Source: Leptodactylus fallax (taxonomy: Eukaryota; Chordata; Amphibia; Anura; Leptodactylidae). Taken from it: 64,000 bases of DNA. The stretch is taken from assembly GCA_947044405.1 (NCBI GenBank), contig CAMRHE010000036.1, forward strand, positions 1,302,001-1,366,000, given 5' to 3'. The notes beneath the pieces are model-generated. The model was not told the DNA's origin, searched no databases, and saw only the letters and a list, made by a program, of their open reading frames with translations. Positions 45,401-57,513 of the stretch are shown in pieces (positions within the stretch are counted from its first letter, which is position 1; each line of letters starts with the position of its first letter). A program made the translations under genes and the position numbers.

Positions 45401-47199
45401 GGAAGGAAGACATGCAAGTAGTGATAATTATGTTTACTAGAAATCTAATATAAATGATCAAATAATATGCAGATGCTTCTAGAGAACAGACTCTTATCTG
45501 TGTTTACAAAGATAACAGACACTGCTTTATCAGCAAACTGCACTTTGCTGAACGGCAGAGCTGTAGATAGTGAGGGTGGGTTCACACTTGCGGCGGAACT
45601 CCATCTGCCGCGAATTCGACCTAAGTGTCGGAAAACTGGATAGGGGAAGGTTTGCGACGCATTGCTTAAAACCCCATTCACTTGAATGGGGTTTAAAGCA
45701 ATGTGCGGGTGTGCGCTTACACCTTCTGTGCCGCAAAGCTGTTTTTTTTTCCTGCTGGAAACAGACAGGGTAGTTTGGGAGATAATGCTCAGCGACTTCA
45801 TATTTCCCATCTCCGCTTTCCAAAACTCAATTTCTGATGGCTTATTCTTTGCACAACAAGTTGAACTTTTAGTTGGCTTCATTTCATGGAACATATCTTC
45901 TCTTTAGCTTTTATTAATGTTTTTGGGGATCCATATGAAAACCCTACTATTCTATCATATTTTTTTTACAATGATCACTTAAAAATTACATGGTGACAGT
46001 CAAATGAGCCATTTTGATCAATACCACATTCATATTGGTTTTATGTTTATTATGCATCATGGGGGTGACTTTGCTTCCTAACCACCCAAAAGCTGTGATC
46101 GATGTTTATCATGGAATATTCAGGGTTAAGCCTCTGGAGTCAATATTTTTCAGCCATCAGCTAGTTCTGGCTATGTAATACAGTTGTGACCTGGAAATCA
46201 AAGGTAGGAGTAGAATAGCCTGTCTAAAGGCTATTCCAACGTGTGCCTAGTTTAACATGCATATCCCCAGTGATAGATTCCCTTTAACTATCTGCATGGC
46301 AAATGTACCAACATCCAAGACAGTTTGAGTTTAGGGAAATACAGTTTTCTATGCACCTCCCAGCAAGACAGAGTGTAAGATACCACTTGACTTCTTCAGG
46401 TTGCGCACAGCATTCGCTTTACAGAATGCCAAGTACAGTGCGCTACCCCTTGAATAAGAGTGAGTAGCTACTGTACCATGTGACTGATAAAAGTGATGTC
46501 ATTGGCACTGGAAGAGGCCACAGCACTCAAAACCTGAACGGGGGAATCATGTGCATCACATCCCCACTGAGGATCTAGTCTATGGATAGGCAATCGATAT
46601 GCAAGTCCCAGGCAGTGTTGTGAAGTCACAAAATAAAATTATACAATTAACACTAGGTTCTCACTAGTGTTGGGGTCTTCATTGTTCATGTTCACTGGGG
46701 AAGGGGGGAGGGGGGGGGGTGACAGAGCCAAGCCGCTGAAACAGCGTTTACACACAGACCCCATTAACTATAAATGGGTCTGCCGGTTTCAAACGGAAAG
46801 CAGCAGAAAGAGGAGTCCTCTGTGCAGGACTTCTCTCCAATTTTCAGCGATTTTGGCAAGAGTCCATGGCACAGATGTGGACCAAGCCTTAGTGTGTTGC
46901 ACATTTACTTTCATAGGTATTCAATCACTGGCTTTTTGTCCCTGACTTTACTCCTGACTGCTCATGGTTCTCAGCCATTTGTGAGTGAACCAGAACCAGT
47001 CTGTAGAAAGACAGGAGTTGGTGCTTTTTGGCATGACTCTGGTTCCAGAAACTCCTATAAAACTGATTTGGTCTTCAGGAATATTTTGTAAGACTTGCAC
47101 TTTTCTGTCACCATAGGCACAATACTAAAGGCACAGAGCGATGACTAAAGAATTAGATTGGGTTTCCAGTCAAAGTTTTTTTCTAAAAAAGGTCTGCTA
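45401..47199. other. NAP1L1 intron 1, nothing coding recognised
   Basis: No gene recognised. It has short G/A-rich runs (46696-46720) and a few words shared with frog repeats. Confidence 0.4.
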
Positions 47200-47460
47200 G
47201 TGCTACGATTAGGTTAATAAGTGCACCCAAATACCTTTAGCAGTGCTTTGGAGTGATCTCTGGCATTTCCTGGCATCTTCTGCATTTGTTTACATGGTTA
47301 GGTTCCTGTTCTGTTTTCCTACAACTACCATGATGCCTTGCGCTTCACTCAGAGCCAACTCCCTCTCTCACACACTCTGTTTCCCTAGCTAGCCCTCCCC
47401 AACTAACTCAGTAGTGCAGTAGCCAGCCAGCAGACGTCAGAGAAAGTGCTGGTCACACAA
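47200..47460. repeat. Dispersed repeat, copy B
   Basis: Second copy of the repeat at 45117-45400. It is followed at 47466-47945 by a repeat-like stretch beginning GGTTCACACT with many AACGGA and AACAGACA words. A related GGGTTCACACTTGCGGCGGA start occurs after copy A at about 45576. Confidence 0.6.
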
Positions 47461-48477
47461 AATAAGGCAGGGTTCACACTACCGTTGATGTCTGTTAAAA
47501 ACACAAACAAAAACGGATATCTATCATAACAGACAATAACTGAAGTTAATGTGTCGGTTTTTTTAACATCCATTTAATGGATCAGTTAGTGTCTTTATTG
47601 TCCTTTTTGGTTCTGCTTTCAGAGCATGCGCAGAAAAAAAAAAACGACAACATAACAGACAGTAACAGACACCCGTCTGTTACTCATTGATTTTGATGTT
47701 AAAAAAAAACAACAGACACTTGACGTCCGTCATGAAACAGTTTCTTTTAACTGACAAGTCCTGCATGTATGATTTTTTTGTCTGCAAAAAGAAACCAAAA
47801 GGAAGACATGTGACGGATTGGGTGTAAACGGTCACAAGATGAAATCCCATTGCAATGAATGGAAATTTTAACGGATTTCAAATGGTTCAGCTAGTGTTCG
47901 TTACTAAAATCTTGTAACGGACACTACTGATGGTCACCAATGGTCCAGTTTCCAGAAGATCCAGACAAAGACAGATAAGTATGATGTGGAATTAGTATGG
48001 GTGTAGTTTCGTTTCCGGAAACGGAGAAACGGAATGTCACTGGAAAATGTGGCTGGAGAGGTCACATGACCGCCCCAGCGATCTAGGCAATTATAGCTTT
48101 TTGGTACAGTAAGTCATTTAGATGGTACACGGTTGGTTAGCCTAGATTCTAAAGCTCAATTTACCCTGGCCAAACCCATTAAAGGATTCCACCATCTCCT
48201 ACAAACATATTCAATTGTCACCACTATGTTATAGAACACACTGTCTTGTGCAAGTGAGCCTTCAGCTTCCTGTATTACTGTTGCTCATACAGTATGTGTG
48301 ATGTCATTGCAGAAAGATTGCATCTCAGTGCATGGTGGCACAGACAGGAGATGGTCTGCCCCCAGTGCACCAACTCCCTAATTTACACAAGACTTTAATG
48401 TTGTTTCACTCCAAGTCTACAAATGTCTAACATGGTGGTGGCACTTTGAATATGTTTAGTGGAAGCAATAGAATCTC

Positions 48478-48974
48478 TTTAAAAGGACTGTCAAGGCAAT
48501 TTGGCACTCTAAGCCACCCACACATCCACATGGACCTGGGGTTTAGTGTCCCAAATCACCCTGTTATAACGCAATCCACGGCCCCTAAAAATAAAAAAGC
48601 TTTATACTCACCCTGCCGCTGTACTCCCTGCGCAGTTCTTCAATGAAGCCAGAGTACACCTCGGCTTCAGTGTGCATGTCCCGTACCTCTGGTAATAGTG
48701 CAGTGAAGCCGGGGTGTCCATCTTTGGCTTCACTGAACAGCGCAGGGGCCGGGAGACGTGCCAACGAAGAAGCTCATGAATAAGCTAGACTGTTCTCACC
48801 GAACAGCGTTGATCGGACCCTTCTCTAGATAAGTATAAAGGTTTTTTTTTTTTTATTTTTAATGCGCCTGCGGATTGCATTACAACAGGGCGATTTGAAA
48901 CACTAATCCCCAGGCCTATAAAGGACCTGTGGGTGATTTAGTGTCCCAGACTGACCTGACAGATTCCCTTTAAA
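48478..48974. mobile_element. MITE with ~140-bp terminal inverted repeats
   Basis: The left end TTTAAAAGGACTGTCAAGG faces the inverted right end TTTAAAGGGAATCTGTCAGG. The arms stay similar through GTTTAGTGTCCCAAATC and CGCAATCC up to the CTTTATACTCACC region. It lies in NAP1L1 intron 1, about 1.2 kb downstream of the promoter. Confidence 0.8.
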
Positions 48975-49489
48975 TATTTGAGGAGTCTTGAGGGCACCAT
49001 TTAAAGCAGTTTGGTGGCTGATGTTCAAGGTAGAAAAGCAATTCCACTTTGTGCTGTATATTCCCTTAAAGAAAAGATCTATATACACTTTTTTTTGAGA
49101 GTGCTGGAAAATAGGGGGTGGACCCTTGCCAATGAGAAGAATGAACGACTCATGAATTTTCTAAACCAGTTAGTCTGAAGATATCCATAATAACTGGTGA
49201 GGGGTCAAATCCTGATCGTACACACTTCCATTGACCAGAACTGATATTTAGTACTACAAAGCCATTCACAATCTTTATTATGTTCAGCCAATTGTCTCCA
49301 TGTTCTAGTGCCGGGAACTAAGCCAGCATGGCACAATTGCCAGAGACGCTGAACTCTATGGAGTGCAGTGGGCTCTGGTACCCTCCACAAGGCCGGGGAG
49401 CCTGCTCTACATGTTAGCCGGATACAGACTGACTGTCAAAACAAGAAGTGGCAGGCACTAAATTAAATAGCGGTTTACAGAGCAGCCTG

Positions 49490-50420
49490 GCACAGGGATG
49501 GCAGGGGTACTGTACGCGGCGCCACACTGGGCAGGATGAGGAGGCCGCTGACACCACGTGGTGGAGCAGCCACAGGGTCACTGCTGGTTCCGGCAGGAAG
49601 AGAGCCGCACGCTGCAGGGCAGAGCACAGAGCAATACCGCAACCGTTCCCCGGTACTGTCTGCACTCTAACACGTGCGGCTCTCTGCGGGTTTTCCGACA
49701 TTGCCACTATGTGTGTGCGACATCATCCCAGACAGGCCGCTCAGGGACTCTATCCAGCTGCCTTCACATGCCGGCTGCCTAGCGGCCACCGGAGACGCCC
49801 TAGTGTTACTAGACATGGCAGGCCGTAATACCCCGTCAGGCCTTGCTCCAGGCGCGCCCTCAAACAGAAATTCTGTCTGTACCGGCCTAACGGGACCGGC
49901 AACCCCCGGCCTGTCTGTTCTGCCATGACATCGCCCATGCATCCGGGAGCGGCCACACTGCGTACGCAGCAATAATATGGGCTGGCTCATCCCGGGAACC
50001 AGCGGCGGGTGACACCACAACAAGCATCACCGCCGCTCCCTGTGGCTGCACACGCGGCAGCTAACCCCACACCAGACCCCCAAAACCCACATAGCATGAG
50101 CCCCATATATCCCCACACTGCTCCCCTCAGAACCGCCGCTACCAGCGCTCTTACCGGTGTGACAGAGCGAAAAGTCCGCTGCCGCCGCGCAGTGTCACAG
50201 ACAGGAGGAGGAGGAGGGAGCGCCCCTCTAGGATGGCGGCAAAATAATAAGAGGAGAAGAGATCCCGCCGCCCGCGCTCATATACAACGGGAGGCGTCAG
50301 CACGTACTCCCCCCTCTGTCTCTATGGTAACGTGCGCCGGCCGCCTTGGTTCGCGCGCCTTTCTGGAGGGCGTGTCCAGGCGGGTACTACTGGCAGGGCT
50401 GTCAGCGGTGGCCGAAGCGG
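49490..50420 (-). promoter_or_regulatory. CpG-island promoter of NAP1L1
   Basis: This roughly 0.9-kb stretch is GC- and CpG-rich against AT-rich surroundings and brackets exon 1. It has long open frames on both strands, as GC-rich DNA often does, but none looks like protein. A perfect match to the RFX X-box pattern GTHNYYATRGNAAC lies at 50318-50331, about 60 bp upstream of the estimated start. Confidence 0.7.
50155..50258 (-). other. NAP1L1: NAP1L1 exon 1 (5' UTR, non-coding)
   Basis: On the minus strand a strong donor (CACACCG|gtaagagc) ends a GC-rich sequence at 50155. The sequence has no ATG, which fits the untranslated first exon of NAP1L1. The 5' limit is an estimate: a TATA-like GTATATGAG lies near 50279-50287, so transcription could start around 50255. 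The true start needs transcript data. Intron 1 then runs 50154-27323. Confidence 0.65.
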
Positions 50421-52408
50421 TAACCCCATGTGTGCCGGGCGGTAGTGTGTCTCCACGTGAACAGATATGTAATTGTTCAAAGGACTACATAGAAACTCTG
50501 TATACACCGAGCTTCTATCCATGTAGGTAAACGAACAGTGAACCCGCACTGTGTGGCGAGAGCCCTACATACAGCGCTTTCTTTTGAGTCACCATGGCTG
50601 TTCTGTACTCTTCAGGATGGAAGTTACACCTAGGGGCTGCCTGATGTGTGGAGCTATGTCATCATTTACACTCTTCGATATTCCTTATGATACATCACAT
50701 TGGACATCAGATACTGTGTATTACCTTAGTAGCAGACACAATTACACACTGCTAGTTGATTCGCCATTTTTTTTGTCTCTTTTGATAATGTGGCCTGCAG
50801 TGTGGATTTTTACCATCTACAGTTTAGTTCATGTTTAGTTGGTGGACTTTTCCATTGGAAGTATCCGTGTCTGACCCTTGGACTCCTGCCATAGATTTTC
50901 AGTGTGATATGCTTTGAACCCTTCACTCAATGGAGTATATCCACGTGGGTGACCTGCAGCCGTTTCTGCTTCAACAACTGCCATGTCGTGCAGATTCATA
51001 TTGAAAATATGCTGAAATTCATGTAAAAACCTCTGATGTGTAAACTTACCTGTATGCCGTGGTATGGACACAGCAGAAACGCCATGGCAAAAACCACAGC
51101 GTTTTAAAGTCTGCAAAGTGAGTGGGATTCTAGCGAATCCCATCCACACACTGCAGAAAAATATCCACAGCAGAAATGCTGCGATTTTCAAAACAATAGT
51201 GTTTTTGGAAATCGCAGCATGTCAATTATACGTACGAAAGCCGCCAGCATTATGGGTATAATTGATGCAGAAAGTCTGCAGAGGAAAATGCAGGAAAGTG
51301 AATGAGATTCTGCCTAATCCCATCCCATGCAGCATGTCAATTTTAGCTGCAGAAACACTTACATTTTCTCTATAGATTTAATAAGGGAAGAAAAACTGCA
51401 GAGAAAACGACAGCAAAAACTCATTGAAAAACAGTGCAGAAAAAAACCCGCAATGCATTTCCGTTGAGAAAATGCTGCTTTTTTTTGTTGTAGATTTTGC
51501 TGCGTTTTTTTGAGCCAAAGCCAGGAGTGGATTGAGCAGGAGGGAGAAGTATAACGGTGTGTTTACACAGAGGAATTTGCCGCGGAATTCGCCCCCAAAT
51601 CAAGAGCAGATTCCTCCCGGAATGGGAGGCAGAGATCGCAGCAGGGCACGGAAAAAAAGAAGCGTCCTGCTCAATCTTGCCGCGGATTCCGCCCGCAGTG
51701 TTTGTGGCTCGAGACGCCCTCTTGATTAGACCCATTCATCCGGTCCTAATCAGGAGCGGATGCCGCGATGGAATATCAGTGCACTGCATCAGCATCCCGT
51801 CGTGGCTAGACCGCTGCGAAAATTCCGGCGGCAGAAAATGAATTGAATTCCTCTTCATTTTCTGCTGTGTGAACACACCCTAAGAGCTTCCTTTATATTT
51901 CTCATTCCTTCTATAGCCGTTACTAGGTTTAGCTAAAAAAAAAAAAAAAAAACACATCAAAATCTGCAACAAAGAAGCAGTATTTTTGCAACATGGAGCC
52001 TTAGCCTTAAAGTGTTTTAGTCTGTTCACTTCAGTAATGGTTTCCATTCCATTATTCGTCACACAAAGGACCCCATTAACTTAACATATGCAATGGCTCC
52101 AAGAGAAACTCAAGATGGTACTGTGAACTCAGCCTTAGTCCTTATTCACACGTCCGCTTTTTGGTGACGTGTGAGGTCCGGGATAATATAGGACCACATG
52201 CAGACCTCTGTTCAGAGACATGCTCTATCTTGGTACAGATGAGCAAGGTGGAGTGCCATCTGTGTTTAATGCAGACATATATGTATAGCTGGTTGCATAT
52301 TCACTTTTATAGGAAGTCAGTAAACAGGCTGCTTTTATTCCCTGCCATTCATAGAGAACAAGCAGTGAATCAAAGTTAGGCATCGTGCACATTGTATCCA
52401 AATATATA
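50421..52408. other. Region upstream of the NAP1L1 promoter
   Basis: No gene was recognised. 51060-51530 is a repeat rich in CTGCAGAAA and GCAGCAT words. 51548-51885 looks like a repeat with inverse ends (GGTGTGTTTACACAG and CTGTGTGAACACACC) and several CCGCGGAATTC-like words. Confidence 0.5.
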
Positions 52409-53155
52409 CAGTGCCTTGTGAAAGTATTCGGCCCCCTTGACCTTTTCAACCTTTTGCCACATTTCAGGCTTCAAACATAAGGATATAAAATTTTAATTTT
52501 TTGGTGAAGAATCAACAACAAGTGGGACACAGTCGTGAAGTGGAACGAAATTTATTGGATATTTTAAACTTTTATAAAAAATAAAAAACTGAAAAGTGGG
52601 GTGTGCGAAATTATTCGGCCCCCTTAAGTTAATACTTTGTAGCACCACCTTTTGCTGCGATTACAGCTGCAAGTCGCTTGGGGTATGTCTCTATCAGTTT
52701 TGCACATCGAGAGACTGAAATTCTTGCCCATTCTTCCTTGGAAAACAGCTCGAGCTCAGTGAGGTTGGATGGAGAGTGTTTGTGAACAGCAGTTTTCAGC
52801 TCTTTCCACAGATTCTCGATTGGTTTCAGGTCTGGACTTTGACTTGACCATTCTAACACCCGGATACGTTTATTTGTGAACCATTCCATTGTAGATTTTG
52901 CTTTACGTTTGGGATCATTATCTTGTTGGAAGATAAATCTCCATCCCAGTCTCAGGTCTTTTGCAGACTCCAACAGGTTTTCTTCCAGAATAGTCCTGTA
53001 TTTGGCTCCATCCATCTTCCCATCAATTTTAACCATCTTCCCTGTCCCTGCTGAAGAAAAGCAGGCCCAAACCATGATGCTGCCACCACCATGTTTGACA
53101 GTGGGGATGGTGTGTTCAGGGTGATGAGTTGTGTTGCTTTTACGCCAAACGTATC
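52409..53155 (-). mobile_element. Truncated Tc1-like transposon fragment
   Basis: It begins CAGTGCCTTGTGAAAGTATT after TA, a typical Tc1-like terminus, and breaks off near 53155 without a second terminus. The family differs from the 43366 element. Confidence 0.85.
52629..53075 (-). pseudogene. C-terminal half of a Tc1-like transposase
   Basis: The 148-residue frame contains FQQDNDPKR (second catalytic Asp) and SSQSPDLKPIENLWKEL (catalytic Glu) and ends AAKGGATKY. The N-terminal DNA-binding domains and the first Asp are absent because the element is truncated. Confidence 0.88.
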
Positions 53156-53673
53156 TGTGATGATTCCACTTAAATATGGCTATAACTCAAAGATGTATTT
53201 TGATCTCTGGGTAGCGTATCTCTTACTTCCATTTACTCATAATGTGCGTAGCTCTAATCCTAGGTGTATGTTGTCAGTAGTGGCAACAATGTAACAATAG
53301 GGCTTTGTACTCATCCCAGAATGGCTCCATTGAATTCCTACATAGCCCTGGGTGATCAAATACACATGTATTGTTTGGCCTGGGCTGTTGATCAGACATG
53401 GTTGATAACATATAGACGGCATTGTGTCCTTCCACTTGGTCCCATCTCCTTACAAAGAATCTTGACTTGAGTGCGTTAATCAATCAGACTTGCTGTCGCC
53501 GGTGACCTCATTCTGGGTGGTGTAATCAAGGGTATAAAAGATGAGGTAAGAGGTCAGTGAGAGAGACTACTGAGAATACTGTGATGCTGCTGCTAGAATC
53601 CTCCACTGGTTATCCCCACATGCCATGTGTGAGGGTTGGATTATAGAGCCACATCAAGGATATGTGTGGTAAA
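53156..53673. other. Spacer before the DIRS element, nothing recognised
   Basis: No gene or clear repeat recognised. Confidence 0.4.
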
Positions 53674-53780
53674 GTAATTATTTTCCCATCACCCACGACA
53701 GCACCCAGAGAGAGGATCCGCACCCAGGGACAGGAAACCTACGGTATAAAAAGGTGGAGCCTCCTACCCCTCAGTTGTTT
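53674..53780. repeat. Left inverted terminal repeat of the DIRS
   Basis: TTTTCCCATCACCCACGACA through CCCCTCAGTTGTTT is the near-exact reverse complement of 58744-58850. It contains TATAAAAAGG at 53745-53754, a candidate promoter element. Confidence 0.9.
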
Positions 53781-54304
53781 CCTGTCCCTGGAGGGAGACC
53801 TACGTGCCTGCTTGAGGCAGGCTTACCTGATGACATAGGAAAGAGTTGGTCCTGGTAGGGGTTGCCTCTCTTCTTCCATGGGTGGCTGTTAGCTGTGTCC
53901 CAGTCTGGAGTCAGGTGCCATCCCCCCAGCTATGCGCCGCTGGTGTTCCGGGCGCGGGGGTTCCAATATCCAGGCAGAAGGAGTGTGTTTCCTCTGCTTT
54001 AGTCCGCAGGAGTTCCGGGCCTGCAGGGAGACACATGGTGGTGCCATCCCGGCAGGAAGTGGGCGTGGCTTCTGGTGGAAGGGGCGTGGCTTACTGATGA
54101 GGTGTGGCCTTGCGGCTGAATGGCCATATAATGCAGATTGAAGGAGGTGGAGCTGCTAAGCAGTTCCTGGCCCTCCATGCAGCGATTCTCTACAGTATGG
54201 AAGAGCAGCAGCTGCCACCACAGCAGCAGCCGCTGCCGGCAAGAGGAAGACCCCAAGATGGAGGGCAAGATGAAGGTCCACCTTCCTCAGTATTCTAGGG
54301 GGAT

Positions 54305-54367
54305 GTAAGTGGCTGCGTGCCAACCCTTTATTTTTTATTGATTAATGGTTTCCCCTGTCTTTTGTAG
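54305..54367 (+). other. Candidate small intron in the DIRS leader
   Basis: GTAAGT at 54305 and a T-rich TTTTGTAG ending at 54367 lie just upstream of the first gag-like codons and remove a 63-nt stretch containing stops. The upstream frame ends in a TAG just before the donor, so the spliced product is not obvious. Confidence 0.35.
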
Positions 54368-54385
54368 GATAGACCTAGGAAAGCC

Positions 54386-55616
54386 TTGGCGAAATCTAAG
54401 AAAAAGGAATGTGCCTTATGTAGAACTAGACTTTCTTCTTATGAGAAAAAGCTCTGCCCATCATGCATTAATAGAACTACTGCTGAGGAGTCCCCGTCAT
54501 TCTTACAGGGTATCAGATCTATGATACAGGAGGAGGTCAGGGGTTCCCTTAAGGGTAAAAGTGGCCAGAAAAAGAAGTCCAGTTCCTCTACCCGGGGTCA
54601 TGACTCCTCTTCTGAGGAGGAGTCTGTTCAAGGTGAAAGTGGAGAATTATCCAATGATGTCTCTTCTTCCTCCATATCTGATGTAGAGGGAGGACAGTCG
54701 TGTTTTCCAGTTGAGGACACTGACAAGTTGCTCAAAGCCATTCGAGCGACAATGGGGATTGAGGACTCTAGACCCTCCCGTTCTATGCAGGACATTATGT
54801 TTGGAGGTTCGTCAAAGGAGACACTTTCCAGTCCATAAAAATATTACATCGCTTATCAAGAGGGAATGGAAAAAACTGGACAAGAAGGATTTTATCCCTA
54901 GAGGAGTTAAGCGTAAATACCCGTTTGAAGAGGGAGCTTGCTCTTCGTTGGATAATGTACCAAAAATTGATGTTGCCAGAGCCTCCAGGAAGTCAGCACT
55001 GCCTTTCGAGGACATGGGTACCCTGAAGGATCCCTTAGACAAGAAAGCAGAAAGCTTCCTAAGGCGTTCTTGGGAGTCAGTAGGAGCGTCCCTCAAGCCC
55101 AATATAGCGGCTACCTGTACTGCTAGATCCCTTATGATCTGGCTAGGGGAGCTGGAAGATCAATTAAGGGATAAGGCCCCAAGAGAGCAGATTCTGTTAG
55201 CCCTGCCGACTATTAGAAAAACTGCAGATTTTTTGGCAGATGCTTCAGCAGACGCTGTAAGATTATCAGCTCGCTCCCTTGCCCTGACCAACTCTGCCAG
55301 GAGGGCTATATGGCTGAAGAGTTGGACAGGTGATGTAGGGTCTAAGACCCGGCTGTGCAATCTGCCCTGTGACAGTGAATATCTCTTTGGACCAGCCTTG
55401 GATGACATCTTAGCTAAGGCAGCAGATAAAAAGAGAGTTTTTCCTTTGCCTTCCTCTGGTCGGACACAGAGGTCCTTTCGTCCCTTTGGAGCATACAGAG
55501 GGCAAAAAATTGTCAAGTACAGAGATAATAGCTGGGCAGAATCCTATAAGAAACACAAGGGGTTCTTATTTAACAACTCACCCTGTAATAAAGATCCAAG
55601 ACCCAATAGGCAATGA
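54386..55616 (+). pseudogene. DIRS gag, one frameshift
   Basis: The gag-like nucleic-acid-binding protein starts in a frame reading KSKKKECALCRTRL...LCPSCI, with a CxxC...CxxC pair that suggests a zinc-binding knuckle, then a serine/acid-rich stretch. The frame ends at 54838. Homologous coding resumes in another frame from about 54810 (HFPVHKNITSLIKREWKKL) and continues to 55616 through the conserved TADFLADASADAVRLSARSL region. The break lies between about 54800 and 54830. The first codon in the track frame is TTG, so the true start may be upstream. The 3' end overlaps the RT frame by 131 nt. Confidence 0.8.
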
Positions 55617-57513
55617 CGCCAGGCCCCGGGTAGGGGGGAGACTGAGGAAATTCCTTCCTGCCTGGAGGAAAATTTCATCAAGCCCTTGGATCCTGGATAC
55701 AGTGGGAGTAGGCCTGAAGTTGGAGTTCTCTTCTCCTCCGCCTTCAAGTTTTCAGATTACCAGAACTCAGACTTCCCTAACCTCTCAATCGGCTCTGGAA
55801 TTGGAAGTGAAGAGCCTGATCTTGAAAAGGGTGCTGATTTCAGTGCCCCAGGAAGAGGAGAGGCAGGGGTTTTATTCCCATCTGTTCTTGGTAAGGAAAC
55901 CTGATGGCTCCTACAGAACCATAATAAATCTAAGGAGGTTAAATCAGTTTCTGTCTTACAAGAAATTCCGGATGGAGACAGTGCAGTCAGCAGTGAGATT
56001 GTTAGCTCCCAATTGCTAGATGGCGGTGATAGACCTGAAAGATGCTTATTACCATATTCCAATTTTTCCAGGTTACCAGAGGTTCTTGCGAGTAGCAGTA
56101 GAGATGGGACGGGTGGTTCAGCATTACCAATATCAGGCTCTTCCCTTTGGAATCTCCATGGCCCCAAGAGTCTTTACCAAAATAGTGGCAGAAATGGGGG
56201 CACATGTAAGAGAGAAAGACATTCTGTTTATTCCATATCTAGAAGACTTTCTCATTGTGGCAAGATCCAGAATAGAATGTTTAGAAAGTGTCAGAGTAGT
56301 ACTGAACATTCTGGAGGAATTAGGTTGGATGGTGAATCTAGAGAAGTCAAGTTTAGTTCCTTCTCAACAGAAAAAGTTTCTAGGGATCATTTTAGATTCC
56401 ACGGCTCAGAGATCTTTTCTCCCTCCAGAGAAAATAGAGAGGGTTCTGTCCCTAGTAAAAACCCTGATCCAGTCCCCCAGGGTCACTATAAGAAAGGCTA
56501 TGTCCATCCTGGGGACTCTCACGGCCTGTATTCCAGCTGTACCTTGGGCTCAGAGCCACTCCCGAGACCTGCAGTGGGAAATCCTGGCAGCCTGGCGTCA
56601 GGAAGAGAAAATTCTCGACAAATTTATGTGGGTGTCTCAACCAACAAGAGAAACCCTAAGTTGGTGGTTAGTCAGGGGTCACCTAGAAATTGGAGTTCCA
56701 TGGAAGATCTCAGACCCCCTAATTATTACCACGGATGCCAGTCCTCGGGGGTGGGGTGCCCACATGGGGGATCAGGTGTTCCAGGGCTGCTGGTCAAGGA
56801 GTCTTTCTCAGGCATCCTCAAATCAGAGGGAACTAATGGCGATTTTGGAGACCTTGAAAGTCGTAGGTCAGGGTATTCGGAATCGCCATGTAAGGATCAT
56901 GTCCGACAATATGACAGCAGTTTCATATATAAACAAGCAAGGGGGTACGAGGTCCCTTCCCCATATGAAAATAATGGCCCGGATTCTACATCTGTCAGAG
57001 CCCCTGGTTCTCTCCTTGTCTGCTCTGCATATCAGGGGGTCAGACAACTTCAGGGCAGATTTCTTGAGCCGTCACAGTCTGAATCAGAGCGAGTGGGAAT
57101 TGAACCCATCCATCTTTTTAGAGATCACCAGGGTTTGGGGAGTCCCGGAAATAGATCTCTTTGCCAGTCGGTCAAACAAGAAGGTGGAGAGATTTTTTTC
57201 CCTAAACCCAGAGGAATCATCCTTTGGGGTGGATGCTCTGTCCCACAAGTGGGATTTCAGTCTGGCTTACGCTTTTCCTCCCTTCTTTCTCATTCCAGCA
57301 GTTCTGAGGAAGATCAGGGAGGATCGAGCGAGGGTTATTCTGATTGCCCCCTTTTGGCCGAGGAGAGCCTGGTTTACCTGGCTAAGGATCCTGTCTGTTT
57401 CGGACCCTTGGATTCTCCCAGTCAGCCAGGACCTTCTATGTCAGGGCCCCATTTTCCATCCGGAGTCCAGCCACTTACATTTGACGGCCTGGAATTTGAG
57501 CAGAGATTACTAG
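55486..57513 (+). pseudogene. DIRS reverse transcriptase / RNase H with one nonsense codon
   Basis: One frame runs from the ATG at 55486 to the stop at 57513, broken only by TAG at 56017-56019. The N-terminal part has the RT entry motif FLVRKPDGSYRTIINLRRLN. After the stop come VIDLKDAYYHIPI (palm motif A), LPFGISMAPRVF (motif B) and IPYLEDFLIVA, where the catalytic YxDD box reads YLED because the first Asp codon is GAA. RNase H residues follow: TTDASPRGWGAH, ELMAILETL, MSDNMTAVSYIN and HIRGSDNFRADFLSRH. The C-terminal part (EIDLFASRSN...LIAPFWPRRAWF) corresponds to the methyltransferase-like domain described in DIRS elements. Premature stop plus active-site change indicate an inactive copy. 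Confidence 0.9.

Noticed and set aside
45445..45894. 149-codon minus-strand frame
   Set aside because: No homology recognised, and it overlaps repeat-like sequence starting GGGTTCACACTTGCGG.
49448..50530. Long open frames on both strands (126-173 codons)
   Set aside because: They coincide with the CpG island; high GC depletes stop codons, and the translations are low-complexity and unlike any family I know.
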